The notes below the pieces were generated by a model. That model saw only the letters and a program-made list of their open reading frames with translations. It had not been told where the DNA came from and searched no databases. Of a DNA stretch of 64,000 nt, positions 1-13,510 are shown in pieces. The translations under genes were made by a program, and so were the position numbers. The stretch is from contig VZRR01002303.1 in the NCBI GenBank assembly GCA_013398015.1, positions 1-64,000 on the forward strand. Reading direction: 5' to 3'. Source of the DNA: Oreocharis arfaki. Its lineage: Eukaryota; Chordata; Aves; Passeriformes; Paramythiidae. The first letter of the stretch is position 1. The number at the start of each line of letters is the position of its first letter.

Positions 1-330
1 AACACCCAGCACTGCAACAGTTGTAGCCAGGTGGGGATTAGCCTCTTTTCCCAAGCATCTAATGACAGCATGAGACGACAGAGCCTCAGGCTGTGCCGGG
101 GAGGTTCAGTTTGGACATTGAGGAAGAATTTCATCACAGAAAGGGTGTTTAAGCATTGGAATGGACTGCCCAGGGAGGTGTGAGGGTCACCAGTCCTGTT
201 CAGGAACCAAATGTGTTTTGGTTATGGCACTATATGTTACAGTTTGATTGATACGGTGGTGTTTGGGCCAAGGTTGGACTCAATGGTCTTGGAGGTCTTT
301 TCCAACCTTAATGATTCCATGATTCTGTGG
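1..330 (+). mobile_element. CR1 LINE 3' end, sense, cut by window edge
   Basis: The segment reads through landmarks of the CR1 3' region in order: a GTAGCCAGGTGGGGATTAG-like stretch, a TGAGACGACAGAGCCTCAGG-like stretch, a CATTGGAATGGACTGCCCAG-like stretch, then GGTTGGACTCAATGGTCTTG and a terminal GATTCTGTGG. CR1 is the dominant avian LINE; copies are usually 5'-truncated and keep this 3' end. The copy has many substitutions and no coding potential. The element probably extends left of base 1, so its full length cannot be judged. Confidence 0.88.
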
Positions 331-736
331 CCTTCAACCCATTCCCAGAACTGCTATAGTTTAAGTAGTTATTGTTAATTCTTATAATTTGTAATTCAGC
401 CTCAGTAATATTACAGAAGAACTTTCTGAAAATCATCTTGAACAGTGTCACTAACTGTTGATTTCCATTGAATTGTATATTACTGCTGTCACTATTGATA
501 TTAATATTATTCGTACTATGATCCAGAAAGCATAACTCAGACATAGACTAAGATCTGTTTCTTATCTCACACAATTGATTAAGTGTGCTTTTAAATGCAG
601 TGTCCTTTGCTTGCTCTTTTTGGAGGTATTTGCACACCCTCAGAAGAGGTCATCCAGGGTGGATGTTGTCACTGACGCTTGACTTGCCGTGACTAAAATG
701 GCTAGGTTACACAGCTATGTAACAAGGGCTGTTTGC

Positions 737-775
737 TTTTGTTTTTTTTTGTTTTTTTTTTTTGTTTTTTTTTTT
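737..775. repeat. Poly-T rich tract
   Basis: This is a run of T broken by a few single G bases, directly seen. It is followed by TTTAAATAGAAG. No retroposed gene tail or target duplication was recognised next to it, so it is treated as low-complexity sequence. Confidence 0.85.
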
Positions 776-3700
776 AAATAGAAGAAATGGTAATTGACAT
801 TAAACAATAGGAGCTATGGTAACAAGACTATTGCAGTCAGAGACACTGTAGATATCAGCAGCCATTGTACATTGGAACCCATAAGACTTCATAGCTACTC
901 TTTGTTACCTGGCAATACATATTCTCAGAGATAACCCTTTCTCAGCCCAAAGAAAAGAGAGATGTTGATGTGTTAGATTTTAATTTTTTTTAAAGTCTTT
1001 TCTATTTTCCAAATAGAAACCCTACATAGTTTCTAGCTGGGAAAAAAACATAATGCATCTAGGCTGGCAGTGTTTTTTATTACCTCCATATGTCACCATT
1101 CAAATAACGACAATGAACACTGAGAAAATATTAATCTCTTCTTCCCCCCTCTTGAAAACAAATCTCAGAGAAAATACTGACAAATGATATTTTAATTTGT
1201 TTGACCTCTAAAGTGATTAAATAATTATGAAACCTCTTCTCTTTAACAACTGGTTGAAGTACTTTATATTCTTTCCTCAAAGAGTAGCAGTTACCAGCCA
1301 GTATCAGTGTGATTGATTTTTCCGTATCAGATACATTGTTATGGTCTATTGCTTCCATAGCAAACCTATAACATCTGTCTTCAAACTCAGGCTGCAGTCC
1401 TGCACTACTCAGTGATACTTTATGCAACCACATCCTTCCATTGTAAGTATGAATGAATTAATATTGATTTTTACCTCTTGTCCAAGACGGTAGGTCCATC
1501 TTAACAGCAATAAATTACACAGCTGAGATATGAGGACGTGCTTGGTCCCCCTTGGTCTTCATGCCACAGATTATTGTTTTGCCTTGAAACCAACTTCTGA
1601 TGTTTTTAACCCGTTACAAGGCTGAAATTGAAAATTGTCTCCAGGTTTAAAAACTTGTTTGGGTTATGTTGATGAGAAAAATTCACAGCCACCGGTCCTA
1701 GTAACATCTCTGAACTGATCACGAGCGGTAAGAGTGATCTTCCAAAGCTTGCGCACTGGCAGGCTTGGAAATAAAACTGCCAAGAACAGCACTAGTGCAG
1801 GAATGCCAAGGAGTCAGAGCTGACCACTTGCTCAGAAAGAAAGTCTGATGAGGTCAGTAACAAAGAGAGTAACACGGTAGTACTGAGTAGCAGACACAGC
1901 ACTGTTGTGAGGATGCACCGAACAGTGATACACCTTTTATGAATGCCATGCGTGATAATGCTGTCAAATCCCTCTAGACTGGCGAAACTTTTCACAGTTT
2001 CTTTTTCCAGCCTTACTTGCCCGATGGAAGGACACTTAAAATACATTTTCAGACCTAGAACTTGCAATGGGGAGCAAATCTTCAGGAAATTAATTGTTGA
2101 GTATAGACAGTTTCATGGCTCCTGCTTGATTTCACTTGAAACACCAGATTCCTCATGATGTTCTGCATACTTTGTGGTGTGCTGCTGTGGTACTGGCTGG
2201 CCACGCTTGTGCTTTTAGGCAATGTTTCATTAATATGAGTTTTATTTTGCTGTGTTTTTCTGGTTCATCTGAAGTATTTTTGCAGCAGGAAAGAAATTTT
2301 TAGTATGCTGTTAACAGATACAGGCCTTTCAGTCTGACAGAGACATGTATGTAAAACTTGAAATAATATATGAGGCTAAATTCTGGTGTGGAAGGGAGAA
2401 AATCTGCCCAGGAAATGATGCAGCTGCAGGGATGTCCCAATAACCAGTTGCAAACACAGGATCCCTGAAGGAAAAGGAGCTGCTGAGCCAGTAGCTCCCT
2501 ATGGCCTTGGGCTACCACAGGGGTGACACCTGTAGGTGCTCCGTGCTCGTGGGAACATCATCTTTTCCCTTATAGGCAGCTCACCATAGGCCTGGGGTGA
2601 CTCTTCTCTTCTCTTTCCTGTTCAAGCAGCAGTTTCCTCAGTCTGCTGACATCTGAACAGGTCTTCATATACGATAATAATTTTTCCAACCCAGTAGCCT
2701 ATTTATATAGGCTTTGTGATGTTGTGATGAACATCTGTTGTGATGATTCGTGGTTGAATTTCTAGAGGAGTAGAAGGCTAGAGATGTTGAAGGCTATTGA
2801 ACTTGTTAGTTTAAAGAAAGTATAAAAAAAGGATAATAATGGTTATAATTTGGAAAAAAATCGTAGTCCAATTATTTTCAATCTAAAATGTACTTTTTGC
2901 TTTGTCTACTGGGCTCCTTTTTTTAAGCACCTAGAAACTTCTCTATTAACCACCAATTGCATGTGGTCAGAAGAGAAATCAACCATAGCGAGATCATAGC
3001 TTTTCTCAGGCTTCAAGTTATGCTGATGGTTTCAGCACTTCGGCGTCTGTTTATGCCAAAATTACTCTGACAGCACTTACTATTTGTGAATATTAACTAT
3101 AGGAGAACTTGGCCAAGTGTTTCTTAATAAATCAAAATTCTCCCAGATAAGATAATGAAAGAAACAGCAGAAAAAAGATCATCTTGCCAGTTATGTCTTG
3201 AACAGAACATAACTATATAGAACAGTCCTTTTAGAGAACTACATCTGTAACTTGGAAAGGGGTTCCTCATCAGAAATCCTTGGCTAGAGCTGATAAGTAT
3301 CAGCTAGAAATGTCTAGTAAAATATGAGCAACAGGGGTAGAAAACTTTATTCAAAATACAGACTGGAAAGCTATATTCAAAATATTTTCGAATGTATATT
3401 CAATATATTCAAAGCACATCTGCTAGAAGAAAACCTGTCCATAAGCATGAGGTGAGGATAGATGTAGATAGAGTTTTTCTCAAAAACAGCAGCTCTAATA
3501 TTCTTTGGAAAAAAAAAGAAGGAACAAAACTGTATATTAAATTCTGCTAAAGTACTATAATGATAACTAAAACAAAAACACACACTGAGCCTGTAGCAAT
3601 TTTAAATTTTGCAAAAGCCTTGTCTGAGCATACCAGCAGCTTTTCTGAAGACAGTTCTGAAGCTTTATATTTTCTTGAAGATTTTCTAAGCAGTTAGGAA

Positions 3701-5567
3701 GCTTAGAGAGAAATCTTTTTGCTAACTGGAGAGAAAAAAAGCCTTTGGAGTGGGCTCAAAGTTCAAGCTAGCAAAATATTTGCATGTGGTTGGAAAATCC
3801 CACCTCAGTTATCTCACCATTCACTGGTAGGTGGGGAAAGGAAAGAGTAAATGAAGAGAAATTACCATCAATGTGAAGGGAACATGCATTTCTTACGTTG
3901 TTTTAGTGAACACAAATGTTGAAATGTTTTGTAAATAAAAACACTGTACACGAAGCTCCCATAGCTTGAATACTACTAATGTGATAAAGGTTTAGATTAC
4001 ACTCCTAAATAAGCAAATTTCACGACAGTGTTTTTTTGATGTGTTTAGACTGATTTTATTTACAAATTATGTGCAAATGAGTTTTTCAGTCATTTGCTGT
4101 TTGGAATTTCTTGACAGTATTTTATGTGAAGAAACTTCATTCATTGTATCATGCAGATTTTTGACTGGGAGCAACAATTTGCATATTCATTTTTGTCCTG
4201 TGATATGCATATTGCACAGGTGGCTATCCTTGTATCCTAATGTGGCCTTCTGAGCTACCTAGGGACATAAGTGCCTTCCCTGTTGTCAGGAAAACACTAG
4301 AGATATTTTTTTTTCTTTTTAATTCTTCCTTTTTTTGAAATGAACTTATTATCATGGTGCTTGAGTGTTTTGTCCTCATGGCAAAGTGTTAACAGCTGTT
4401 ATTCAGGTCAAAGTGGTTCAAATGGGACCTTTAAAATGTTATCATTTTCTCATTTCCAGTAGAAAAAAAAAAAAAGACTGTTTGTGTGCTGATGTACTCA
4501 AGATTTAAAACCATCTTGCTGACTGAAAGGAGTGAAACATTTGTCAAGAAACAAAGATTAGGTTACTAAGTTTTTAAAAAAATATATTTTGTACAAGTTT
4601 GGGGGGAAGAGCCCTTTTTGGTTAGGCCTATTGGTATACTTAGAAAAATAGATGAGGTTTGCGGTAAAAAACCGTCTTTCCTATGCCATAAAGTTTTATG
4701 GGACGATTTTAATATGTAGCTTGATGACTTCCTTATGAAAGAATGGTTGGAGCTAATAATTACTTAGAGGGGTGAAAAGTGCCTCCAGTCTTTCTCTTGC
4801 AGGAGTATTTCTTTATTTTCACTAGAAATGCAATGGGTATTTCCTTCACAGTAATACCATACTGTGATTTTGTTTTTGATTAGTATGAAAAATTATTTCA
4901 GAGAAGTCCTTTTTGAAAAGGCATTTGTGATATTTTAAAATATTATTAAATAATTCTTAAGAAGACATTGTATATTATCCTATTAGATTGCAGTTTCCCT
5001 CAGTGTTACTAAACTCTTTACTTAGTGCTTTACCATGTTGCATAAACTGTCAATATTCATAACTAAAATCTGAAATGGGAAAGAGTGACGCATGATAGAA
5101 ACTGATGTCTCTCTGCAATCATAGTTTCAAAATAAATCCAGCTATTTTTATGGTCATAATTGGTTTTAAAATATTTAAAGCATTAGCACATGAGATACAG
5201 TATTGCAATTTTGAGTCTCATTAGAGCCTTCAATCAGTGAAAACAACAAGGCTGGGGTGCATGAGGTGCATGCTGCTGCTTGAGGGCAGTGCGGAAACTC
5301 AGTGTTCTGAGGCAGATGTAATCTATCAGGTTTTGAAGAGGAGCAATGTTTGTACTCTGTTTCTAGCCAGAGGAAGAGTGAAGGTTCTATGCCTCCAACT
5401 TCTTTTGACTTTTTATCCTTGAACGTCAGCTAAAGCCAGCCCAAAACCCTTGCTGCAAGTGTTCTCCGGGCAAAGGAATCTGAGTCCCTTGCACTTTGTG
5501 CGGAGCGATGCGCTCAGGCTGGATACCAAGGGTTGATCCCCTCCAGAGGCCCTTCCATGATACTGTG

Positions 5568-5617
5568 CAAGTGTGCTGCCTAAGTGTGCTGCCACCAGCC
5601 TAAGTGTGCTGCCACCC
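5568..5617. repeat. Short tandem duplication (AAGTGTGCTGCC)
   Basis: The 12-mer AAGTGTGCTGCC occurs three times at 13- and 20-base spacing. The last two copies share a 20-base unit beginning TAAGTGTGCTGCCACC. It looks like local replication slippage and appears in no other part of the window. Confidence 0.8.
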
Positions 5618-7605
5618 AAACCAAGGATTAGCCTGGACAATTTTATTGCCTCAAATTATTTTCGAAGTCTATAAACTGAGGTGGCAATAAGGGATTTTCC
5701 TACTCACAGACTCAAAGCCATTTTCCTTCTAGCCGTGGAAGAATAGTGAAGGAGTTATTATAAAATCAGGTATGCGATGTCTGTAGAAGTTGTTTGCTTT
5801 TTATTCCTTGAATAAAGTAATTTTTTTAGAAAAATATAGTTTGTATATATTTGTGCAGAAAACAAAGGCAAATTGGAATAAAGCCTTATCTATCATTAGT
5901 ATGTCTTCAAGTGCGTTCTTTCATAATAGCATTAAGATTACAAGCAATCTGCTGAAACATTACAGAAAAACTAATGTAATAAAGATCCCTTGTTCCTATG
6001 TATTACAATACAATCCTTAAATATATAATCAAATGCTACTTATTCTAAGGTTTCCATATGTATGCCGTGTTCCAAGGAACTCTGAGCATAGGCAGAAAAG
6101 ACCTGAAAGAGTCCAACAACTTCCAAACTCTCTTCCCATAATAACTGGGTTTTGCCCTAAGGCAGAAGCTTCAGAAAGAACTGAATAGATCCACTACTTA
6201 AGAAAACTTTGAGACGGTATAAGAACCTGGAGTGGTATTTCATGGAAGAAAAAAAACTGTGGCAGATTTCATACCATGTATAGGCTCCCAAAGGACAAAC
6301 ACCATTTCCGAATAGGGAATGTCTATACAGAAGCAGACATTATAAGTGCATGACTCATACCAATTCAGTGGTGTTTCCTAAAATGACCTTGCAAATCAGA
6401 GAAGACAGGTTCAGTATTCCTTTGGGGAAACACTGAATGTGCCTACATGAGCTTTTAGTTTTCATCAGGAGTGTGCTTTTGAAGCAGATCTACAGGTTGT
6501 CTCTACTTACTGCTCTTTGGTCCATAGCACACAGGCATGAGCTTGCTCAGTATGGTTTTCTTTTAGATGAAACTAAAATGAAATATACATGGAAAAGCCA
6601 CTTCATTCATCCCAGCTGCAGCCCAGGAGAAACAGTCCCCAAAAGAAAGAAGAAAAGTTAGGAAAGAGAACATAAATGGCCCTGAAATGTGTGCTGAGTG
6701 TGTTTCAGGTTCTTTCCATCAGCTACAGCCCCATAGAGCTGTTTGGTTGCTCTGAGTGCTCATGTAAACCCAGCCAAAGTTGCTGCAGATTTCTGTTGGG
6801 GATGTATACTGCAGCAAGAGTGTATCACTCAAAAGAACAGATCCTGCAGAATATTATGTTTCACAGTGAAGAAGTTTTGATAGGAGGGGGGAAAACACAG
6901 CAGAAGAATATTTTTTGAAGAAGATTAAAGCTATAGGTAGCAGTCAACAAACATTGCAGTGGGATTACTTTGTGTTACTAGTAGCACTGCTTGTTTACAA
7001 TGGTAAAAATTTTTCTACCATCTCAAAAACCTTTATAATTTTGAGTTGGCATATTAATGGCTTCTGAATTTGTCTGTGTGCAAACAGTTTTCTTATATTT
7101 TTTTGAGTTTTTCTTTGTGAAAGGGTGAAATATTTTCTTTAATTAAGATAAATGAGAATAAATTGTTGGCTTACATATTTTCTGTAGCTGCTAAAATTAA
7201 GGTTAAGCTGCAAGTGTCTGTGAGATACAGAAATGTTTATGAATTTGTGTGGGTAGAGGGATGTGCCTTCTCCCACATGCTTTTATAGAAGGAGTTTCTA
7301 GAGAAGCCAAGTACCTTAAAGGACTTCACTGAAAAATTTAGCAGTAAATGTGAACATATCTATGAGGTTTGCCAGACTGTTGATTATGCCCCACCGAGCA
7401 TGAAACAAAACAGTAAGAAAGAGAATAAATGAAATAATAAGGAAAAATCCAGTGGTTTTTTAAGACTACCTGTATGCTGTAGAGTTCATGGTGAAACCCT
7501 TGGACTGTGTTCAACTCTCACGCTACTCTTGAAGGAGACAGGCTGTTTATTCTGAGCACCTGAGTAACTTCATGCTCCATCATGAGGTGGCCTTCCCATG
7601 TGCGG

Positions 7606-7972
7606 CCATAGAATCATTGAATCATAGAATGATTTGGGTTGAAAGAAAATTTTAAATCATGGTTCCAACTCATCAGTATGGGCAGGGACACCTTCCACTA
7701 GACCAGGGCCCCATCCAAGCGGTCTTGAACACTTCCAGGGATGGGGCATCCACAACTTCTCTGGTTAATCTGTTCCAGTGCCTCACCGCCTCCACAGGAA
7801 AGAGTTCCTTCTTGATATCTAATCTAAGTCAATCCTCTTTTCAGTTTAGAGACATCTTCCCTTGTCCCCTTGGAAGAAGTTGGTCTCCAGCTTTTTTGTA
7901 GATCTTTTTGGAAGGCTGCAATAAGGTCTCCTTTGGAGTTGAACAACCCCAGCTCTTTCAGCCAGCCTTCAA
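7606..7972 (-). mobile_element. CR1 LINE 3' end, antisense
   Basis: Read on the minus strand this is a CR1 3' end. On the plus strand it begins with the inverted terminal octamers (CATAGAATCATTGAATCATAG). It continues through GGGACACCTTCCACTAGACC-like, GGGGCATCCACAACTTCTCT-like and CTGTTCCAGTGCCTCACC-like landmarks, and ends in CCCCAGCTCTTTCAGCCAGCC. About 365 bp survive; the 5' part (ORF1 and most of ORF2) is absent, as is usual for CR1. It is moderately diverged and non-coding. Confidence 0.92.
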
Positions 7973-9822
7973 CAGAGGACATGATGCCAAAGCATTTCAA
8001 TTTGCTACACGTTTGAAATAGTGCAACTCAGAACACTTGTTTATGGCTTTAAACATCTCTTTCTGCCACCTGGCAAAACTACCTTACTGTGTAATCTTGT
8101 TGGGAATAAGCATAGGTACAACAAGATTATCATATCATTGCTGCTGGAGTGGGATGTTTAAGCGATTCCCTCTCATTAAAGTCAACAAGGTTAATTATAA
8201 TCATCACAAGATACAGTAGCACTGGGTTTAAACTAGAGTTTTTCTGTCCTCTAGGAACGGCTGGTAACTACAACAAAGAGGAATTAAACTGAAAGAGGCA
8301 GAAGTTGGTGAATACTATATGCAGTTGTATATTGTCACACATAAGAGGGGAAAAATTACTAAAGAGGGAGACAGATCCAGGGTGAATATAAGTGCAGCAT
8401 GGTGGCTTAAAATACTGTGAAATTTTATAAAGTCATCAAGACTCATCAGAAACATTATTCACTATCAGGCAATGGTCATCGCTGTTAGGAATCCTTTTGC
8501 CTAATAGAATCATTTGGGAATCATTATTTTACAATAAATTCCTTGGTAGTCTGGATCTGCCAAAGTAAGGTGGTACATTCTGTACTTTCTGAACCTTGCA
8601 AGACTCACCATGGCTTGGCCTGGAGCATTTTAAAAGCTATGGTACATTGAGGTGCAGTGTAAAACTGCAGAGTACAACAAGCTCCAAAACTATTCCACAA
8701 ACACTACCACAACAAATCAGGACACTATTTTTAATTAGGTACTTGACTAAAGTGATGTTGCTGTTGACACTGAAATGACATCTCTTACACACATAGTACA
8801 AATGATCTGCATTTAGATTTTGCTAAATCAGTCTTCTTCTACTTTCAGTGACATATCCTTACTAAACAAGCATCACAGAGAGGACACAGTGTTTTGATTT
8901 TTGTTTTTCTTTAAGTCATTGAACTTCAGTGGTATTTTTATAGAACAGAAAGAATTCTGCTATTTTTTGTTTGTTTGCTATTTTCATGCTGTAGTCATTA
9001 GGGCAAGTATGACTTGGCTCAAGTTAAATAAAACATTTAGTTGCTATCTTTGGCAGATGGATATTCTTGATGGTCGACTGAATTTGAGGCCTTGTGCTCA
9101 GAGTTCAGAGGTCATGTGTGAATTTGTTGTGCTTTCTGGTTAACCCCAAAAAATAAATGAATCTGGTGAAATTCTCATGAAGGGTTTATTTTTTATTGTA
9201 TCTATAATATACAATAAATTATAATTTATGAGGCGTAATTGAAGAAAAGTCTAGAGGAAGTTGTGTATAAGATTAGGGGATTATTAAATCAACTTTTTTG
9301 TGTTTTCAAAACTTAAAATATTTTATAGTTACAATAAATTGTTTGAGAGTGCTATCAACCCACAGATTTCAATAATTTAATAAATATTCTGCTGTAAAGT
9401 GGGGCATATGGCCAAATCCTGGAGTGGATTGTGCACAGAGTATTATAATAGCAATATAACGTTCTGTCTTTACGTATAACACATGGTGATTGGTCATTGG
9501 TTTTAATGAACTGCATCTAAGAACTTGCAGGAGTTAGGAGGATCGCTGACATCCCCCTCCTTTTCCTCCGTCTGTTGCAGGCTGTTAGATACTGCTGTTG
9601 AATACAAGGAGGGAGCATCACTTATTACCTCTCTTGAAGTATGTTGACCTTTTAGGCTCTTGGCAAAGTGACTGCAGTGTCAATATACATCTTATGGGAG
9701 ACTGAAGGCAATTACTCATCTCTCAGTGCTTGCCCAGAAGGAAACAAATAGGAAAACTGTGAAGTTATTTCTGTTGAAGAAGGATGAGACTGAATAGAAT
9801 GAGAAAGCAGCTGCTGCAATTG
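7973..9822. other. AT-rich unique sequence, nothing recognised
   Basis: No exon pair, RNA gene or repeat was recognised. An inverted AT-rich segment around 9205-9235 (ATAATATACAATAAATTATAATTTAT) could fold but has no terminator-like or structured-RNA context. Confidence 0.55.
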
Positions 9823-9843
9823 GTGTGTGTGTGTGTGTGTGTG
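9823..9843. repeat. (GT)n microsatellite
   Basis: About ten uninterrupted GT dinucleotides are directly visible. They read as CA repeats on the minus strand, which explains the TH-repeat peptide in a reverse frame. Confidence 0.95.
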
Positions 9844-11099
9844 CCTGCATTCCTTATTTTTTTAGAAACTATTATTACTATGTTTTGATCATAACTATGA
9901 TTTCGAAATGGTATCATGAAAATTATCTGGGGGAATTTTTTTGCACATAGCCTTGGCAAACTCTGTCCTGACAGCAGAGTGTGACATGGTGAAAGATCTG
10001 AGATCTCCAACAGCAGCTATTCAGCACTGGATGGTGGGAGCAGTGGGGTGAAAGAGATTCAGTGCATGACTCTTTCCAGATCTTAGTTAGGAAGGTCCAA
10101 CAACAAATGCTGAAATAAGATAACTGTTTTAATAGGAGGAGGAATACAGATACCCAGCAAATCTTAAGTCCCTTCAGTTGCTGGACACCCTGCATTTGTG
10201 CAGCATCGGTTGGAGCTCAGATAGATTTTCACACATCGTGCTGCTCAGAGCTGATCCTGTCCACAAAGGAAAGCTCTCCCTTTTGGTTGTGTAATTTCTT
10301 CCCAAGACAATAACTCTGTTTTAATGAGAACTTCTTGCAGCCCTTTTAGGTAAAGGCAAGGCCATAAAAGTGGTCCAATAAAGAGTATCCAGCGGAAGCT
10401 GCCTGCAAAATTCTCTCTTGTAGTGTGTAGGCTTAGTTTCTGCTGCAGCCAAGGAACTTTTGTTGCACAGTACAGCCCAGAAGGACTCACTTATGTGTAG
10501 CTAAGTACAGCACAGCTCAGCACAGTCCTATGCTTCCTTCTGGTGAGAAATCCCTCCATTTCTTCTACTTCTCCAACTCTAGAAAGACTCTACAGACGAG
10601 ATGGATTTGATCCAATTTACAGTGACTTAATAGAGGGAAGAGTTGTATGATAGCTGATAATCTATATAGACTATTTGCACCATATACAAATACAACTTCA
10701 AAATCTGTTGAAAGGATATGCATATGTGCATTCATCCATTTATTGCAAAGGGAGAATCCATTTTCTTTCAGATTATGCTTATCTCATGCAAAAGGGATCC
10801 TCATTTATTAGTGGATAAGACCATGTATTAAGTGACTCCTTCTACCTTTGAAGAAATTTCATTTTGTGACTGTATATATATATGTGTGTGCACACACTTC
10901 AGATACATTATGACTAAATAAAGAGCTTAATAAAAATCAACATTCATAGCTTCTGTGTAGTCAAATAAATTAGTTAATGCACAAACTGAGCTCTTATGTA
11001 TTATGCAAAAGATTAGTTCTAAGATTTGCATAATGTGCTACAAATGACCTACTGTTTCAAACAGTAGCAGCTTGGTTAAAAGTGGGTTGAAAGCTGAAG

Positions 11100-11107
11100 T
11101 GACGTCA
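11100..11107. promoter_or_regulatory. Perfect CRE palindrome (TGACGTCA)
   Basis: The 8-bp full cAMP-response element TGACGTCA is present. It is followed by ATAAAGTAATTAC, which holds a homeodomain-type TAATTA-like core. CREB/ATF-family bZIP proteins bind this site. One 8-mer is expected by chance about once per 65 kb in random sequence, less often when it contains CpG in AT-rich vertebrate DNA. Alone it is only suggestive; no promoter is visible beside it. Confidence 0.35.
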
Positions 11108-13395
11108 ATAAAGTAATTACTCCTAGCTTGGCACATCTCATTCATTGTCAAAAGTTCAAGTCCCTGTAGTGCTGAGAGAACAGCTGAGAGACATTGAAGG
11201 CAGGTTAAAGCAAAAATAATACAACAGTAGTCAGGAAGAAGGGCAGAGAACGGTCAGTGTTATTGGGATAACAGGGATTCTCAGCTCTTCAGCATCTGAT
11301 TCAAAATCCCATTAAAGTGAAAAGAAGTCCTCGTGCCTCCTTAAAGAGTGTTATTATTCTGAACCACAAACGGCAGATCTGAGTTATGAGGTTGTGCTAA
11401 TTCAGACCTGGCTACACTGTTAACTAAACCTTAAACCAGTGCAATTTCTGAGAAGGGGGGGAAATACTCTTTCCTTACAAATCTTGAAGTAATTACATAG
11501 TAGATTCGCTACGTGAGAAACAGCAAGTGCCTGAATTTACATAATGAGTCTGATCATATCTGGGGGCAGCAGAGAGAGTGGAGTGGGAACGCATGGACTC
11601 CAATCAGTGCTTGGTTTGGTTTCTTCTGTGGCCAAAGCCCTTACTTGCTCTTTCCTTAGGTTTCACATAGGATAAGTTTTTGTGAAAAAAGTCTCACAAA
11701 ATTTTGTCTTGCTGTGGCAAACAGCTTACAAGCATAAGTCCATGGCATTCAACAGTACTTGACATGGATTTTCTGAATCAGTATTAATCTAAAAATATTA
11801 TTCTCTAGCTGTCTCCTGTATAAGCAGCCTACACTGAAGGCATTTCAGTCCTTCTGCACTCCTGAGGGCCAAAACACCCCTTGAATTGGTGCCATTGAAA
11901 GACCTTTTTAACTTGCTCTCACACAAAGGATTAAATGGATATTAGAATTGTTAACTCCAGATTGACTGAGGCAGGTGAACAGAGCAATTAAAAGAGATAT
12001 ATACCACCACTGACTGTGAAATGGGCTTCTCTCTATCAGATGCTGGAATAAACACAAAGGCATTCTGAGTTCTGTGTTGGCTGGGCATACAGGTACATAA
12101 ACTCATTTACTGTAATTTTAATCTAATTTTTAAGGGGATTCTTAATAAATTTTTAAAATAAATCAATCCATACACAAAGCATTATCACTTTACTTATTTT
12201 GTTCTTATTGAAGGGGAAAAAAAAGCCATAATCAGTTTTTTTTATTTTATGGGCAAGAAGAGTTTGCAGTCCAGGTAATTTTTGGCTGAGGCCATCTTAA
12301 GTTATGGTTTTCTAGGGGTAGAATAAGGTCTAATCCACTCTTGTAGTCTACAAATGTGATCTGCACAATTTGAATTTCAGTCTTGCCAGTTTGTGCAGCT
12401 TGTTAGTATGGCTCTTGTAAATGTCTGACTGTTCCAGTGAAGCCTCAGGCACCAATGCTGTGTGAAAACATAAACAAAGAAATTAACGGGTCTTCAAGCC
12501 ACAGAAAAAAATCTTTGACTACCAGACATATTGGAAGAACTGAAAAAGGAAGTAATTTTTGTGGCTGGGGCAGAAAGAATCGTTGACCAGCAGTGTGTGT
12601 GTGGGGGCATTACAGCTTCCGGAGGAAATGGCTGCCTTGGGGTGTCCGTGGTCAGTGCCGCAGGGGATGATGTGTCCTGTGCTTTGCTCTTACAGCACTC
12701 TCGATGTGCTTCTACTGTCAACAGGGCTCTGTTTGGGAAGCCTTGAACAGTTAAGGGCCTGTACATGCTCCAGAACGGGAGCTGCACCCCAGCGTGACTG
12801 CCCAGGGCTGGTGAATATGTTAACCTGCGTGCTCCGTAGCACTTGTTCCTACTCTGACTTCTGCTATTCTCCCAGTTTCTTACACAGTGCTGCTCAGATG
12901 ATTGACTTTTAAATAAAAAACCCCGTGTTGCTCAAAAACAAATGGAAGAGTGAGAACTCCTTCCTTTCATTAACTCACACAGCCATAGCAGATGGAATAA
13001 GTGGACCAGCTGCTTTCAGTATTGAGATACCTGGGTTTTACTCCAGCCGCTCTATCAGGAGGAAGATCACATGCTTGAATGTCTTGTTAAAACCTCTTCT
13101 GGGAAAAAGAAGAAAGAAACTGAGAATTGTATACTTCGTTCAAAAGTTATGTGATTTCAATACTTTGGTCGTCGTGGGGAGTAGCAAGAAAGCAAGTAGG
13201 GTATCTAATTAAAGTAACTGTTTTCCGAGACTTGGTAACAGCCGCAGGCACTGAGGATTGAAGTCAGGTCATTTTTATCAATAAGATAAAGTCTCATTGT
13301 TTCACTAGGAAGCTGTGTTTGCAGCTATCTTTATGACAGCCAGTGTTCTGTCTTAATTAGTAATATCATTTCTACTTTACCTAAAATAGCTGAAG

Positions 13396-13510
13396 GGTTC
13401 TCCTGGGATCTATTCTTGGATACAATTTTGTTTAATCTTATTATTAATGGTAATAATTTTTTTTCTTGCTTGGATTATCATCTGTATGCCAATGACTCTA
13501 TTATTTAAAC
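13396..13510 (+). pseudogene. Possible decayed LINE reverse-transcriptase palm fragment
   Basis: Two plus-strand frames, joined by a frameshift, give residues resembling the GSILGP..LF...IN block and the following YADD-like block of non-LTR retrotransposon reverse transcriptase. The second reads LYANDS where an active enzyme has YADD. The spacing between the two blocks suits L2/CR1-type enzymes. The segment has a stop and at least one frameshift. No flanking element could be traced, so it may be chance. Confidence 0.25.

Larger units (their letters stand above)
331..7605. other. AT-rich unique sequence without a recognisable gene
   Basis: I see no supported exon, RNA gene or repeat family here. 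Open frames are all under about 80 codons and show no recognisable domain. Local features are a T-rich run near 737-775 interrupted by single G bases, and a small tandem duplication near 5568-5617. A somewhat GC-richer patch lies at about 5230-5640. It matches none of the repeat landmarks used elsewhere in this window. Confidence 0.6.

Noticed and set aside
7659..7901. Plus-strand 80-codon frame
   Set aside because: It lies wholly inside the antisense CR1 and is read on the non-coding strand of the element.
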